From Longimicrobium terrae (GTDB lineage: Bacteria > Gemmatimonadota > Gemmatimonadetes > Longimicrobiales > Longimicrobiaceae), in contig NZ_JACHIA010000010.1 of assembly GCF_014202995.1 (NCBI RefSeq), forward strand, positions 124,001 through 188,000: DNA of 64,000 nucleotides, written 5' to 3'. The notes below the pieces were generated by a model. It searched no databases. It was not told the origin of the DNA and worked only from the letters and a program-made list of their open reading frames with translations. Made by a program: the position numbers and the translations under genes. Shown here piece after piece: positions 9,984 to 19,416 of the stretch. Positions within the stretch are counted from its first letter, which is position 1. Every line of letters begins with the position of its first letter.

Positions 9984-11330
9984 ATGATGAAGACGATTGG
10001 ACGGACTTTGGCGATGGCGGCGCTGCTGGGCGCCGTGCCGGCCGCCGCACAGACCGCGGCGCCGCGCACCATCGGATACGGCGAAGCGCTTTTGCTGGCG
10101 CTGGAGCAGAGCGCGGGCGTGCGGCTGGCGCAGAACGCGGTTTCCGCGGATGCCGCCACCGTGCGGCAGAGCCGGCAGCAGTTTCTTCCCAGCCTGCAGT
10201 TGACCACCAGTGGCGCGCAGAGTCTGGGCGGCACCAGCGTGGACAACGGGTCCACGGGCGGCGTATTCGGCACCACGCAGTCGATGAACGCGGGAATCAG
10301 CAGCAGCTTGGTGCTGTTCGACGGCTCAGCGCGCAGCGCGCAGCTTCGCGCGGCGGAGCTGGGGCGGGACGCCAGCACGGCGGACCTCACGCGGGCGCGG
10401 CAGACGGCGGTGTTCACGGTGGCCAGCGGCTTCACCGCGCTGCAGAGCGCGCAGGAGCAGCTTCGCGTGCGGCGCGAGGATCTGGCCGCGCGCGAGGCGG
10501 AGCTGGCGCAGATCCAGGCGATGGTGAACGCGCGCACCCGGCCGGTGAGCGATCTGTACCAGCAGCAGGCGAGCGTGGCGGCGTCCCGCGCGCAGCTGGT
10601 GCAGGCGCAGCGCGACGTGGAGCTGGGCAAGACGGACTTGGTGCAGGCGCTGCAGCTGGATGCGCGCGGCGCGTACGAGTTCACCGTTGGCGACACGGAC
10701 CGCATCGTTCCCGCGGCGAACCTGTCGCTGGATTCGCTGGTGAACCGGGCGCTGGCCAGCCGCGTGGACCTCGCTGCGCTCCAGCGGGAAGAGGCGGCCG
10801 CGCAGCAAGGCGTGCGCGCCGCCAAGGCGGGAACGCTGCCCACGGTTTCCGTCAGTGCGGGATACAACACGGCGTTCACCAGCGCCAACGACGCGGCGCT
10901 GTTCGACCAGTTGAACGACCGTCGCGGCGGATCGGTGTCCATCGGCGTGTCGCTGCCGCTGTTTGACCGCGGCGCCACCTCCGCCGCCACGCAGCGGGCG
11001 AACCTGGTGGTGGACAACGCGCGGATCGCGCTGGAAACCCAGCGCAACAACGTGGCGGTAGAGGTGCGGCGCGCGTACCTGGACCACCAGGCCGCCGGCG
11101 CGCAGCTGGAGGCCGCGCAGGCGCAGCTGGAAGCGGCGCAGCGGGCGCTGGACGCGTCGCGCGAGCGGTACCGCGTGGGCGCGGCGGCGCTGCTTGAGGT
11201 GACGCAGGCGCGGGCGCTGCAGGTGGAGGCGGCGAGCGCGGTGGTCACCGCCCGAAACGCCCTGCTGCTTCAGCGCACCGTGATCGCCTACTACGTGGGC
11301 GACCTCGCGCTTCCCGCCACGGCGGAGTAA
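9984..11330 (+). CDS. TolC-family outer-membrane efflux protein
   Basis: This 448-residue protein has a signal peptide (TLAMAALLGAVPAAAQ) and two outer-membrane efflux protein repeats with long Ala/Gln-rich helices (for example AAGAQLEAAQAQLEAAQRAL) and the repeat-end pattern YRVGAAALLEVTQARA. It would form the channel of the tripartite pump. Adjacent ATGs lie at 9984 and 9987; CAGGGG at 9975-9980 favours the second. The same frame is open back to 8667 beneath the permease gene, but that part is a GC-driven shadow. It is the last gene of the operon, with a terminator 28 nt later. Confidence 0.92.
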   Translation: MMKTIGRTLAMAALLGAVPAAAQTAAPRTIGYGEALLLALEQSAGVRLAQNAVSADAATVRQSRQQFLPSLQLTTSGAQSLGGTSVDNGSTGGVFGTTQSMNAGISSSLVLFDGSARSAQLRAAELGRDASTADLTRARQTAVFTVASGFTALQSAQEQLRVRREDLAAREAELAQIQAMVNARTRPVSDLYQQQASVAASRAQLVQAQRDVELGKTDLVQALQLDARGAYEFTVGDTDRIVPAANLSLDSLVNRALASRVDLAALQREEAAAQQGVRAAKAGTLPTVSVSAGYNTAFTSANDAALFDQLNDRRGGSVSIGVSLPLFDRGATSAATQRANLVVDNARIALETQRNNVAVEVRRAYLDHQAAGAQLEAAQAQLEAAQRALDASRERYRVGAAALLEVTQARALQVEAASAVVTARNALLLQRTVIAYYVGDLALPATAE

Positions 11331-11357
11331 TCGCCGGGTGGGTGGATGGATGACGAA

Positions 11358-11388
11358 CGGCCGGCCCTGGTTCAGGGCCGGCCGTTTT
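11358..11388 (+). terminator. Intrinsic terminator of the efflux operon
   Basis: CGGCCGGCCCTG pairs with CAGGGCCGGCCG across a GTT loop, followed by TTTT. Confidence 0.9.
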
Positions 11389-11461
11389 CGCGTGGACGGA
11401 GGTCGAACGAGGCGGAACGGAAGGGCGCGCGGTTCAGATGGTTGAGGCGCATGCCGAGGCT

Positions 11462-11763
11462 GCCCTCACCCCCCAGCCCCCTCTCCCGCAAGCGGGAGAG
11501 GGGGAGCCGTTCGGCGCGGCGGACGGTTTGTCGCGCGTCGCCGTCCTTGTCAGTGAACGCAGTTGAAGCCCCGATCGTGGACGCGATAGCGGCCGCGAGT
11601 CGGGGCTTACCGCTGTTTGAGCGGCGGATTCATTCGCTCAACCCACTTCGAGCCCACGCCCGGTTCCACCTTCCTCACCGATCTGTCCGCCCCGCCCCAA
11701 CCCTCCCTCAGTCTTTTTTGGGGGAGGGTGGGCCGGTGGTGCCGGCCCGGGTGGGGGCCGCCC
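11462..11763 (+). repeat. Composite repeat array R4-R1-R2
   Basis: R4 lies at 11462-11507, R1 at 11556-11650 (its middle reads GATCGTGGACGCGATAGCGG, a variant) and R2 at 11699-11763. They fill the gap between the convergent TolC-like and metallophosphoesterase genes, ending 23 bp from the stop of the latter. No gene is seen here. Confidence 0.85.
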
Positions 11764-11786
11764 TGAACTCGGCGACGTGCGCCCGA

Positions 11787-12923
11787 TCAGCCGCCCCGCC
11801 GCAGCGTCACCACCGTAACCTCCGGCGGCGTGCCGACGCGGAACGGGATTCCCCAGTAGTTGGTGCCCGGGTTGATGTACAGCACCGAACCGCCACTGCG
11901 GTACAGCCCCATCGCGTGCTCCAGAAAGACTGACGCCACGCTCCACCGCAGCCGCGGGATGGCGAGCTGCCCGTAGTGCGTATGCCCGCTGAGCGTCAGG
12001 TCCACGCCGCGCGCCGCCAGTTGCGGCCACAGCGCGGGATTGTGCGCCAGCACCACCGTGAACGCGTCCGCCGGCACCCGCGCGAGCGTCCGCTCCACGT
12101 CCGGCGCGACCTCCCCCGCCGCGACGCCGAACCCGCCGCGGCCCGCGGGATCGCCGGTGCCGCCCATCCAGAACCGGCTTCCGTTCCGCTCCATCGGCAC
12201 GGCGTCGTTCACGAGCACGCGCCAGCCCAGCCGCTCCATCCCCGCGCGCACGGCGCTCCATCCCGCGTACACGTCGTGGTTGCCCGCAATCGCGAACACG
12301 CCCATCGGCGCCGACAATCCGCCCAGCGCGGCGCCCAGCGGCTCCACGTCGCGCGCGTAGTCGTCCACCTGATCGCCCGTGAGCACGATCACGTCCGGGC
12401 GGGCGTTGTGCACCGCGTCGCGGATGCGCGCCAGGTGCCGCCGCGGCGTGTGCGGGCCCACGTGCAGATCGGAAAGCTGCACAATCCGCATCCCGTCCAG
12501 CCCCTCTGGAAGTCCGTCGATGCGGATGTCCAGCGGCCGCAACACCAGCCGCCGCGTGCCGATGTATCCCCAGACGGACAGGACCAGCAGGAGCGCGCCG
12601 AGGCCGGCCACCGCCCATCGCCCCGACACCTGCGCGGCGCCGAACGGCAGCCCGGCGACCAGTCCCACGAGCGCGGCGATGGCGAGAAAAGGGAGGAACA
12701 GCTGCCCGTACCAGAACGGCCGCATCACCCACACGCGGGTGAACACCGACGGGTACCCGCCCGATGTCATCCGCTTCACAAAACCGATGATCGGCAGAAA
12801 CAGCATGAGCGCCACCACCAGGATCGCCAGCCATCCGCCGGGTGTCACCGGAGCGAGAATGCTTCCCAGAATCAGCCAGCACAGGCCGTCCCAGAGACCC
12901 AGAATCAGGATTGCCTTCTTCAT
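11787..12923 (-). CDS. Membrane-anchored metallophosphoesterase (YaeI/YkuE-like)
   Basis: This 378-residue protein has three or four N-terminal membrane helices (residues about 4-20, 30-48, 75-95, 105-122) and a C-terminal calcineurin-like phosphoesterase domain with the full metal-ligand series: QLSDLHVGP, LTGDQVDDY, GNHDVY, LAHNP and SGHTHYGQ. Known relatives (YkuE, YaeI) hydrolyse phosphodiester or UDP-sugar/lipid substrates at the membrane; the substrate here is undetermined. It is transcribed away from the repeat array and stands alone. Confidence 0.9.
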   Translation of the reverse strand: MKKAILILGLWDGLCWLILGSILAPVTPGGWLAILVVALMLFLPIIGFVKRMTSGGYPSVFTRVWVMRPFWYGQLFLPFLAIAALVGLVAGLPFGAAQVSGRWAVAGLGALLLVLSVWGYIGTRRLVLRPLDIRIDGLPEGLDGMRIVQLSDLHVGPHTPRRHLARIRDAVHNARPDVIVLTGDQVDDYARDVEPLGAALGGLSAPMGVFAIAGNHDVYAGWSAVRAGMERLGWRVLVNDAVPMERNGSRFWMGGTGDPAGRGGFGVAAGEVAPDVERTLARVPADAFTVVLAHNPALWPQLAARGVDLTLSGHTHYGQLAIPRLRWSVASVFLEHAMGLYRSGGSVLYINPGTNYWGIPFRVGTPPEVTVVTLRRGG

Positions 12924-13105
12924 CGAGCGAACACACGCTTTCTATTTCGGACACGGACGCGCACTGGGTGTCAGAAGACGACACCAGCAGCATCCTCGAT
13001 TGAAAGAACTTCGTCGGAATACCAGATCCGTACCCCGGAACCATGATCCGGTTAGTCTCAAGGGCCGAGGAACTGAAACCGGTGTGCTTCGGATGGGACC
13101 GCTCG

Positions 13106-13283
13106 CCGGAAAGGGCCCCCTCTCCCCGGCCCTCTCCCCCGCTCCGCGGGAGAAAGGGAGACCTAACCACGAAAGCACACCGCGGCGCAGGTGGCGATTC
13201 CATGCAGTTGAAGCCCCGAACCGGACGCGCCAGCGGCCGTTGTCGGGGCTTACCGCTTCTGGAGCGGCGGATTCATCCGCTCT
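13106..13283 (+). repeat. Composite repeat array R4-R1
   Basis: R4 occupies 13106-13163 and R1 13202-13283 (variant end ATTCATCCGCTC) in the gap between the metallophosphoesterase start and the M3 peptidase end. The rest of 12924-13482 holds no gene that I can support. Confidence 0.82.
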
Positions 13284-13364
13284 CGTGCCGGGGATCGGCG
13301 GCGGCCTTGCGCTCGGCGGATCAACGGATGTGATCCATCGCATCATCCGTCGTGATTGAGAGAC

Positions 13365-13391
13365 GGCCGGCGATCACGAGGATCGCCGGCC
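13365..13391 (-). terminator. Hairpin downstream of the M3 peptidase gene
   Basis: GGCCGGCGATC pairs with GATCGCCGGCC over a 5-nt loop, 92 nt beyond the peptidase stop. On the minus strand only scattered Ts follow, so termination strength is uncertain. Confidence 0.5.
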
Positions 13392-13482
13392 GCCGCTCAT
13401 CCACCGGAACCGCCGCGGTTCATCGACCGAAGTCAACGTCCTTCATCGGCGGAAACGATGCCGCTCATCCACCCTCGCGCGG

Positions 13483-15681
13483 TCAGGGGCGCGCGGCGGG
13501 AGCCGACGTGGTCGGGAAGCCGCGGCGGCGCATGAGCGCGTCCACGCTGGGATCGCGCCCGCGGAACGCACGGTACGCCTCCGCCGGGTCCACCGTGTTC
13601 CCCACCTGGAACACGTACTCCCGCAGCCGCCGCGCGACCTCGGGATCGTAGTACCCGCCCGGCGCCTCGGCGAACGCCTCGGCCGCGTCGGCGCTCAGCA
13701 CGTCGCTCCACAGGTAGCTGTAGTAGCCGGCCGAATACCCGTCGCTGCTGAACACGTGCCCGAACTGCGGCGTGCGGTGGCGCATCACGATCTCGCGCGG
13801 CATCCCCAGCTGCGCCAGCGTCTCGCGCTCGAACGCGCGCGGGTCGATGTCCGCGTTTCCGGCCAGGTGCAGCTTCATGTCAATCAGCGCGCTCGACAGG
13901 TATTCCACCGTGGCGAAGCCCTGGTTGAACGTGCCCGCCTGCTTGATGCGGTCCACCAGCGCCTGCGGAATGGGCGCGCCGGTCTGGTAGTGCAGCGCAA
14001 AGCGGTTCAGCACCTGCGGCGTGCTCAGCCAGCGCTCCAGCAGCTGCGACGGGAACTCCACGTAGTCGCGCGACACAGCGGTTCCCGACAGCGTGGGATA
14101 ATTGACGTTGCTCGAAAGCCCGTGCAGCGCGTGCCCGAACTCGTGGAACAGCGTGGTCGCGTCGTCCCACGAGATCAGGACGGGCTCGCCGGCGCTTCCC
14201 TTTACGAAGTTGCTGTTGTTGCTGACGATGGTGGTGACTTCGCCGTCGAACCGCTCCTGATTGCGGTACGCATTCATCCACGCGCCGGAACGCTTGCCCT
14301 GCCGGGCGTACGGATCAAAGTACCACACGCCGATCTGCCGGCCGCTGGCCCGGTCCGTCACCCGGTACACCGTCACGTCGGGATGATAGACGGGAACGTC
14401 CGTCACCGGCGTGAACTGAAAGCCGAACAGCTCGCCGGCCACCCAGAACATCCCCTCGCGCAGCTTGTCGAGCTGCAGGTACGGCTTGACCTCGTTCTGG
14501 TCCAGGTCGTACTTGGCCTTGCGCACCTTTTCGGCGTAGAACCGGTAGTCCCACGGCTCGATGGTGATGTTGGCGCGCTCGGCGTTGGCCACGGCCTGCA
14601 TGTCGGCCACTTCCTGCCGCACGCGCGCCACGGCCGGCGTCCACACCGCTTCCATCAGCTGCATGGAGTTTTCCGGCGTCTTGGCCATGGCATTCTCAAG
14701 CCGCCAGTGCGCGTGCGTGGGATAGCCCAGCAGGTTGGCGCGCTCCACCCGCAGCTTCAGGATCTGGGAGATAGTGGCGTTGTTGTCCGTTTCGCCCTTG
14801 TCGCCGCGGTCCACGAACATGCGCCACGCGCGCTCGCGCAGGCCGCGGTTCTCGGAATACGTCAGGAACGGGTCGATGGATGAGCGGGTGTTGCTGATCA
14901 CCCACTTGCCCGTCATCCCGCGGCTGGTGGCCTCGGCGGCGGCGGCGGCGCGCAGCGACTGGGGAAGCCCGGCGAGCTGTGCTTCGCTGTCGATGACCAG
15001 CGTCTGCTCGCTCTCGTCCTTGAGCACGTTCTGGCTGAACTTGGTGTACAGCCCGGCCAGCGCCTGGTTGATCTCGGAAAGCCGCGCCTTCTGCGCGCCG
15101 CGCAGCCGCGCGCCGGAGCGCACGAAGTCGGTGTAGCGCAGCCAGGCAAGCCGCTGCTGCTCCGGCGTGAGGCGCGCCTTGTCGGGCGAGTTGTAGACGG
15201 CCTCAATGCGCCGGAAGAGCGCCTCGTTGCCGGTGATCTGGTCGCTGAACGCGGCCAGGCGCGGCGCCATCTCGCGCTCCACGGCCTGGAACTCCGGGCC
15301 GTTCATGGTGCTGCTCCACACGCCGTACACCGTGCTCACGCGGTCCAGCGTGCGGCCGGCGCGCTCCATGGCGGCGATGGTGTTCTCGAACGTGGGCGCC
15401 GCCGGATTGGAGGCGATCCGCTCGATTTCCGCCAGCTGCTCGGCCATGGCGGCCTCCATGGCGGGCTGGAAGTCGGCGATGCGCACCTGGTTAAAGGGCG
15501 GAACGCCGCCGTACGGGCCGGTCCACGGGGCCAGCAGCGGGTTGCTGCCGCGCGCGGGCGCGGGGGCCGAGGCAGCGGGTGCGTCGGCGGAGATGTCGTT
15601 GCTGTTCTGCACAGTGGCGCAGGCGGCGGTCGCGGCGGCCAGCGCCAGCGCCGCCGTGCGGGTGATCAGGGAGTCGCGCAT
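13483..15681 (-). CDS. dcp: Dcp-like M3 family dipeptidyl carboxypeptidase, lipoprotein
   Basis: This 732-residue zinc peptidase has the M3 signature in TLFHEFGHALHGL (HExxH plus downstream ligand). Its N-terminal half matches the Dcp pattern, starting around NPLLAPWTGPYGGVPPFNQV and continuing FENTIAAMERAG. The first residues form a lipoprotein signal (TAALALAAATAACATV, cysteine after ATAA), so it probably acts on peptides in the periplasm; E. coli Dcp is similar in length but has no lipobox. The frame is open to 16068, but the ATG at 15681 starts the signal peptide. No operon partner is seen. Confidence 0.9.
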   Translation of the reverse strand: MRDSLITRTAALALAAATAACATVQNSNDISADAPAASAPAPARGSNPLLAPWTGPYGGVPPFNQVRIADFQPAMEAAMAEQLAEIERIASNPAAPTFENTIAAMERAGRTLDRVSTVYGVWSSTMNGPEFQAVEREMAPRLAAFSDQITGNEALFRRIEAVYNSPDKARLTPEQQRLAWLRYTDFVRSGARLRGAQKARLSEINQALAGLYTKFSQNVLKDESEQTLVIDSEAQLAGLPQSLRAAAAAEATSRGMTGKWVISNTRSSIDPFLTYSENRGLRERAWRMFVDRGDKGETDNNATISQILKLRVERANLLGYPTHAHWRLENAMAKTPENSMQLMEAVWTPAVARVRQEVADMQAVANAERANITIEPWDYRFYAEKVRKAKYDLDQNEVKPYLQLDKLREGMFWVAGELFGFQFTPVTDVPVYHPDVTVYRVTDRASGRQIGVWYFDPYARQGKRSGAWMNAYRNQERFDGEVTTIVSNNSNFVKGSAGEPVLISWDDATTLFHEFGHALHGLSSNVNYPTLSGTAVSRDYVEFPSQLLERWLSTPQVLNRFALHYQTGAPIPQALVDRIKQAGTFNQGFATVEYLSSALIDMKLHLAGNADIDPRAFERETLAQLGMPREIVMRHRTPQFGHVFSSDGYSAGYYSYLWSDVLSADAAEAFAEAPGGYYDPEVARRLREYVFQVGNTVDPAEAYRAFRGRDPSVDALMRRRGFPTTSAPAARP

Positions 15682-16040
15682 GATTGTCGGATGAACGGGT
15701 ATCCGGCCGCGCGGGGCGCGCCGGGGTGCCACGATCCGGCGCGCCACGATGCGTGGCGGCCGATGCCCCTTGTAAAGCCAAGTGGGCCATCGGTTCCCGC
15801 CAGATCCGGGCCGGACACTTCGTGGCGCCTTCCGCGTCTTCGGGACCGCGGGTGCAACGGACGCTCCGTTGCGCATCTGCGGCTCCGTACGGGCGGCCAC
15901 GAAAACCGTTTCACGCGGAGGACGCGGGGGGTAACGGAAGGGGGCGCGGGGGTGAGATGAGGGGCGGCCACGGGTCAACGGGTAGGCCACACCCCCACAG
16001 CAGGTTGGGCGCGAACTCCAACATCGGCGCATGCGGAGAG

Positions 16041-16413
16041 GGGCCCCCATCCCCGGCCCTTCCCCCAAAAACCCTGGGGGAAGGGAGACCTCAGCGCGAG
16101 GGCGAACATCGGTGCACGCCGGCCGCTGTCGCCCGGCGGTTGGAACCGCGCCTTGAACAACACGATGTCCGCCGCCGCGGACCGCTTCCGCGGCGTTGAC
16201 CGTCGTCCCACGATGCAGTTGAAGCCCCGAACGGCGCCTGTGGGCGTCGTGTCGGGGGTTACCGCTGTTGGAGCGGCGGATTCATTCGCTCAACCCACTC
16301 CGCTCACGCCCGGCACTCTCAGATTCACCCCGAACCATCCGCCCGCCCCCAACCCTCCCCCATTCTTTTTTGGGGGAGGGTGGGCCGGTGGTGCCGGCCC
16401 GGGTGGGGGCCGC
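16041..16413 (+). repeat. Composite repeat array R4-R5-R1-R2
   Basis: R4 is at about 16041-16093 (variant with CCCAAAAACCCTGGGG), a diverged R5 at about 16132-16205, R1 at 16211-16300 (middle variant ACGGCGCCTGTGGGCG, shared with the copy near 52.3 kb) and R2 at 16351-16413. They lie upstream of the M3 peptidase and downstream of the minus-strand receiver gene. The remainder of 15682-16499 shows no gene. Confidence 0.82.
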
Positions 16414-16424
16414 CTTGATGCATG

Positions 16425-16464
16425 AGAAAGCGCCCCGCCGTCAACTCCCGGCAGGGCGCTTTCT
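16425..16464 (-). terminator. Terminator-like hairpin after the single-domain response regulator
   Basis: AGAAAGCGCCC pairs with GGGCGCTTTCT, extended inward by GCCG/CGGC after one mismatch, about 36 nt past the stop. The T-run is inside the stem, so strength is moderate. Confidence 0.6.
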
Positions 16465-16499
16465 GTTTCACATCTTCGATAAAACCGCGATCCAGCCGA

Positions 16500-16886
16500 T
16501 CACCCCTCCGCGTCCTCCGGCGGCCCGACGAGCCGCCGCACCTCCTGCAGCAGGTGCGGCGGCAGGCAGGGCTTGATCAGCAGCCCGTCGAACCCCTCCG
16601 CGATGATCCGGTCCCGGTCCACCGACAGCGCCATCGCCGTCAGCAGCACGATGGGAACGTCGCGGGTGCGCGGATCCGCGCGAAGCTCCAGCATGGCCGC
16701 GCGCCCGTCCATCACCGGCATCGCCAGATCCATCAGCACCAGATCCGGCATGTGCTCGCGCACCTTGTCCACCGCCTCGCGCCCGTCCGCGGCCTCCAGC
16801 GCGTTGTATCCGTCGCGCTCCAGCACGGCGGTGAGCGCGATCCGGTTGTCCTCGTGATCGTCGGCGAGAAGTATGGTCCTTGGCAT
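16500..16886 (-). CDS. Single-domain (CheY-like) response regulator
   Basis: This 128-residue stand-alone receiver domain has the acidic pair LADDHEDN, phospho-acceptor Asp in LVLMDLAMPVMDG, the conserved Thr in VLLTAMAL and Lys in LLIKPCLP. There is no output domain, so it would work as a phosphorelay intermediate or by protein-protein contact. No histidine kinase is adjacent; the nearest are at 1359 and 62513. The start ATG at 16886 begins the first beta strand (PRTILLADD). Confidence 0.9.
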   Translation of the reverse strand: MPRTILLADDHEDNRIALTAVLERDGYNALEAADGREAVDKVREHMPDLVLMDLAMPVMDGRAAMLELRADPRTRDVPIVLLTAMALSVDRDRIIAEGFDGLLIKPCLPPHLLQEVRRLVGPPEDAEG

Positions 16887-17001
16887 GCGGAGTCCGAAAA
16901 CGATCTCATGACGTAGAAACGCCGTGCCTCCGCGGCACGGCTAGGGCCGCCTCACCGGCGCGTCCCGCCCGGGAACCCGCAAGATCAGCGCCCGGCGCTC
17001 C

Positions 17002-17568
17002 TCATCCGCCGAACAGGTCCGCCTGGGGCGTGGCCGGGTAGACGATCGTTCCGTCCGCCTGCACCACCGCCCCCGCCGACATCCGCGCCGGCGCGGGCGC
17101 GGCCAGGCTCACGATGTCGCTCACCTCCGCCCCGCGCGCCAGCAGCGCATCCGTAATCAGCCGGCGGTGGCACCGCCAGGGCACCGCCTCCGCGCACATG
17201 ATCACCACGCGCCGCGACTCTGAATCCGCCAGCAGCCGGTCGATCTCCGCGCGGAAGGGCGCCGTCGCCATGTAATCGGCGTAGGCGCGAAAGGCGTCGT
17301 TGCGCCACGCCGTGTTGGGCGATGGCGCCGCGCCCGCCTCGGCGCGCCGCCGCCCGCCCAGCGCCTCCGCGTGGCGGTAGTCCATCCCCGCCTCGCGCAG
17401 CGATCCGGCCAGCGCCTCGGAGCCGAACTGCGGGTGGCGCCGCGAGCCGGGAAAGCGCCGCACATCCACCAGCAGTTCCACTCCGTTTGCCGCCAGCAGC
17501 GCGACGAACTCACCGATCGTCCGCGTGCTGTGGCCGATGGTGAACAGCGCTCCCGGTCCGCCTGTCAT
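17002..17568 (-). CDS. DUF488-family protein
   Basis: This 188-residue protein has the DUF488 pattern: start FTIGHSTRTIGEFVALLAAN, then VELLVDVRRFPGSRRHPQF, and the Cys/His-containing segment VVIMCAEAVPWRCHRRLI. DUF488 proteins are widespread and poorly characterised; the conserved Cys and Arg residues suggest a small-molecule or nucleotide-related role. It begins 7 nt after the YceI gene stops, so the two are probably cotranscribed on the minus strand. Confidence 0.88.
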   Translation of the reverse strand: MTGGPGALFTIGHSTRTIGEFVALLAANGVELLVDVRRFPGSRRHPQFGSEALAGSLREAGMDYRHAEALGGRRRAEAGAAPSPNTAWRNDAFRAYADYMATAPFRAEIDRLLADSESRRVVIMCAEAVPWRCHRRLITDALLARGAEVSDIVSLAAPAPARMSAGAVVQADGTIVYPATPQADLFGG

Positions 17569-17575
17569 CCGCGGA

Positions 17576-18220
17576 TCAGGACGCGGCGGCCTGCTCCACC
17601 GCTTCTACCGCGATGTTGATGGTGACCTCGTCCCCCAGCGTCACGCCGCCGCCCTCGGCCGCGCGGTTCCAGCTGACGCCGTAGTCCATGCGGTTGATCG
17701 TGGTCTGCGCCTCGAAGCCGATGCGGCGGCGGCCGGGCGCGCCCGCCACCTCCAGCATGCGGCCGGTGAGCACCACCGGCTTGGTGGTGCCGCGGATCGT
17801 CAGATTTCCCGCCACGCGCAGGTCGCGGCCGTCCATCGTCACCCGCGTGCTGCGAAAGGTGATGACCGGGTGGTTGGGCGCGTCAAAGAAGTCGGCGGAC
17901 TTCAGGTGCGTGTCGCGGCGCTCGTTGTTGGTGTCGATGCTGGCGGTCTGAATGTCCACCTGCACCGAGCCGCCGGCCAGGCTGGCCGGGTCCGCCACGA
18001 TGGTGCCGCTCCACTGGTTGAAGCCGCCGTTCACCCGGCTCACCAGGTGGCGGATGCGGAACGACAGTTCGGAATGCGACGCGTCGATGCGCCAGGTTAC
18101 CGGCGCGGCGGGCGCGGCGATGGCGGGAACCGGCGCCACTTCGCGCGCGGGTGCGTTGGCGGCAAGGCCGATGACGAGCAGCGGCGCGGCGGCGAGGGCG
18201 ATCCGTGTGGAAACACGCAT
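17576..18220 (-). CDS. YceI-family periplasmic lipid-binding-like protein
   Basis: This 214-residue exported protein has an N-terminal signal peptide (LAAAPLLVIGLAANAPA) and the YceI lipocalin-like barrel: VTWRIDASHSELSFRIRHLV at the start, SADFFDAPNHPVITF in the middle and VAGNLTIRGTTKPVVL toward the end. YceI proteins bind isoprenoid or other hydrophobic ligands, and some respond to osmotic or pH stress. It heads a likely two-gene operon with the DUF488 gene. Confidence 0.92.
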   Translation of the reverse strand: MRVSTRIALAAAPLLVIGLAANAPAREVAPVPAIAAPAAPVTWRIDASHSELSFRIRHLVSRVNGGFNQWSGTIVADPASLAGGSVQVDIQTASIDTNNERRDTHLKSADFFDAPNHPVITFRSTRVTMDGRDLRVAGNLTIRGTTKPVVLTGRMLEVAGAPGRRRIGFEAQTTINRMDYGVSWNRAAEGGGVTLGDEVTINIAVEAVEQAAAS

Positions 18221-18295
18221 TGGGTCGGGTCCTTTGTGCGATGATGATGGATGGGCTTCAGCACGAAGCCCGGGAGTGCCGGAAAGGGTGCGCGC

Positions 18296-19255
18296 CTACC
18301 GTTCTCCGCGGCGGCGCAGGATGCGGCGAAGGTCGGCCTCCGCGGCGATGTAGCCGAAGGGAGCCCAGTTTTCCGCCGAGGTGATGCGCCAGAAGATTTC
18401 CTCGGCCTGGTCGGGGCGGCCGTTGTACAGGTACCAGTTGCCCACGCCGTACCCCTGCGTGGCCAGCGTGAGCGCGTCGGCGGAACCGGGCGCCAACAGC
18501 GAGTCCGGCGAAAGCTCGCCGCGGTACATCAGCAGGCGGCGCAGGTAGGCGCCGTTTTCCACCACGTCCATGTCGGGGCGGATTCCCTGCAGCACCCGCT
18601 CCGCCTCTTCCTTTCGTCCGAGGCGGCGGTAGCTCATGTACAGCCAGTCGCTTGCCGCCACCCGCGCGTCGTCGTTGCGCGACACGATGAGCGCGTTGCC
18701 GAACGCCGCGGCGCCGCGCGTGAAGTCGCCGCGAAGGTAGTACGCCAGCCCCAGGTGGTACCACACGTTGAACGCCAGCGTGGTGCGCGGCTCGTTGCGC
18801 GCGTTGGGCACGCCGTCCGGCTCTTCCTGGTCCGGCTTTCCGCGGATGAGCAGCGCGGCGCGCTCCAGGTCGCGCTGCGCCCGGCCGAACTCGCGCACGG
18901 TGATGAGCCGGTGCCCGCGGTGGCGGTAGAAGCGTGCGTCCGTGGGGTGCTTGCGGATCCCCTCGCCAAAGATCTCGATGGCGTCGCGGTAGCGGCCCAG
19001 ATAGGCCACGCGCCGGCCCAGCCACAGGATGGCGTCCGCGTTCTCGGGATCGCGCTGGTACACGGCGTAGGCGGAATCCAGGTCCGCCGCCAGACGCTGC
19101 CGGGTTTCCAGCGAAAGCGCGGGCGCGTACAGCGGGGCCGACAGCAGCGACACGGCTTCCGGATACCCGGCGGCCGTCGGCGGGCCGCGGTGCACACTGG
19201 CGCACGCGGTCAGCAGAAAGGCCGGAACCAGCGCGAGCGCGGCGGCAAGCCTCAT
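18296..19255 (-). CDS. TPR-repeat lipoprotein
   Basis: This 319-residue protein carries a lipobox (VPAFLLTACASV) and helical repeats with TPR spacing: AYAVYQRDPENADAILWLGR, IFGEGIRKHPTDARFYRHRG, NVWYHLGLAYYLRGDFTRGA and DWLYMSYRRLGRKEEAERVL. The frame extends 48 codons upstream into Pro/Arg-rich sequence, so the ATG at 19255 was chosen. TPR lipoproteins usually scaffold envelope complexes; no partner is indicated by the neighbours. Confidence 0.85.
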   Translation of the reverse strand: MRLAAALALVPAFLLTACASVHRGPPTAAGYPEAVSLLSAPLYAPALSLETRQRLAADLDSAYAVYQRDPENADAILWLGRRVAYLGRYRDAIEIFGEGIRKHPTDARFYRHRGHRLITVREFGRAQRDLERAALLIRGKPDQEEPDGVPNARNEPRTTLAFNVWYHLGLAYYLRGDFTRGAAAFGNALIVSRNDDARVAASDWLYMSYRRLGRKEEAERVLQGIRPDMDVVENGAYLRRLLMYRGELSPDSLLAPGSADALTLATQGYGVGNWYLYNGRPDQAEEIFWRITSAENWAPFGYIAAEADLRRILRRRGER

Positions 19256-19385
19256 CAGGACGGGGGCTGGGGTGCGGAACGCCGGACGGTGCCGCGCCGC
19301 CGTCCGCGGCGGGCGCGTACGGCCGCGCGGGGGCGGCGGTGAAGCGTGTGATGATGGAGGATACTCGCGGCGAAGCGGCTTGAAA

Positions 19386-19411
19386 AGGGGCCCCACCACG
19401 GCGGGGCCCCT
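19386..19411 (-). terminator. Intrinsic terminator of the TonB_C-like lipoprotein gene
   Basis: On the minus strand AGGGGCCCC pairs with GGGGCCCCT around an 8-nt loop and is followed by TTT, starting 6 nt after the stop codon. Confidence 0.8.
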
Positions 19412-19416
19412 CGCGC

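Noticed and set aside
11462-11763. CRISPR array
   Set aside because: Repeats are of different families, not evenly spaced, and not separated by unique spacers; no cas gene is present in the window.
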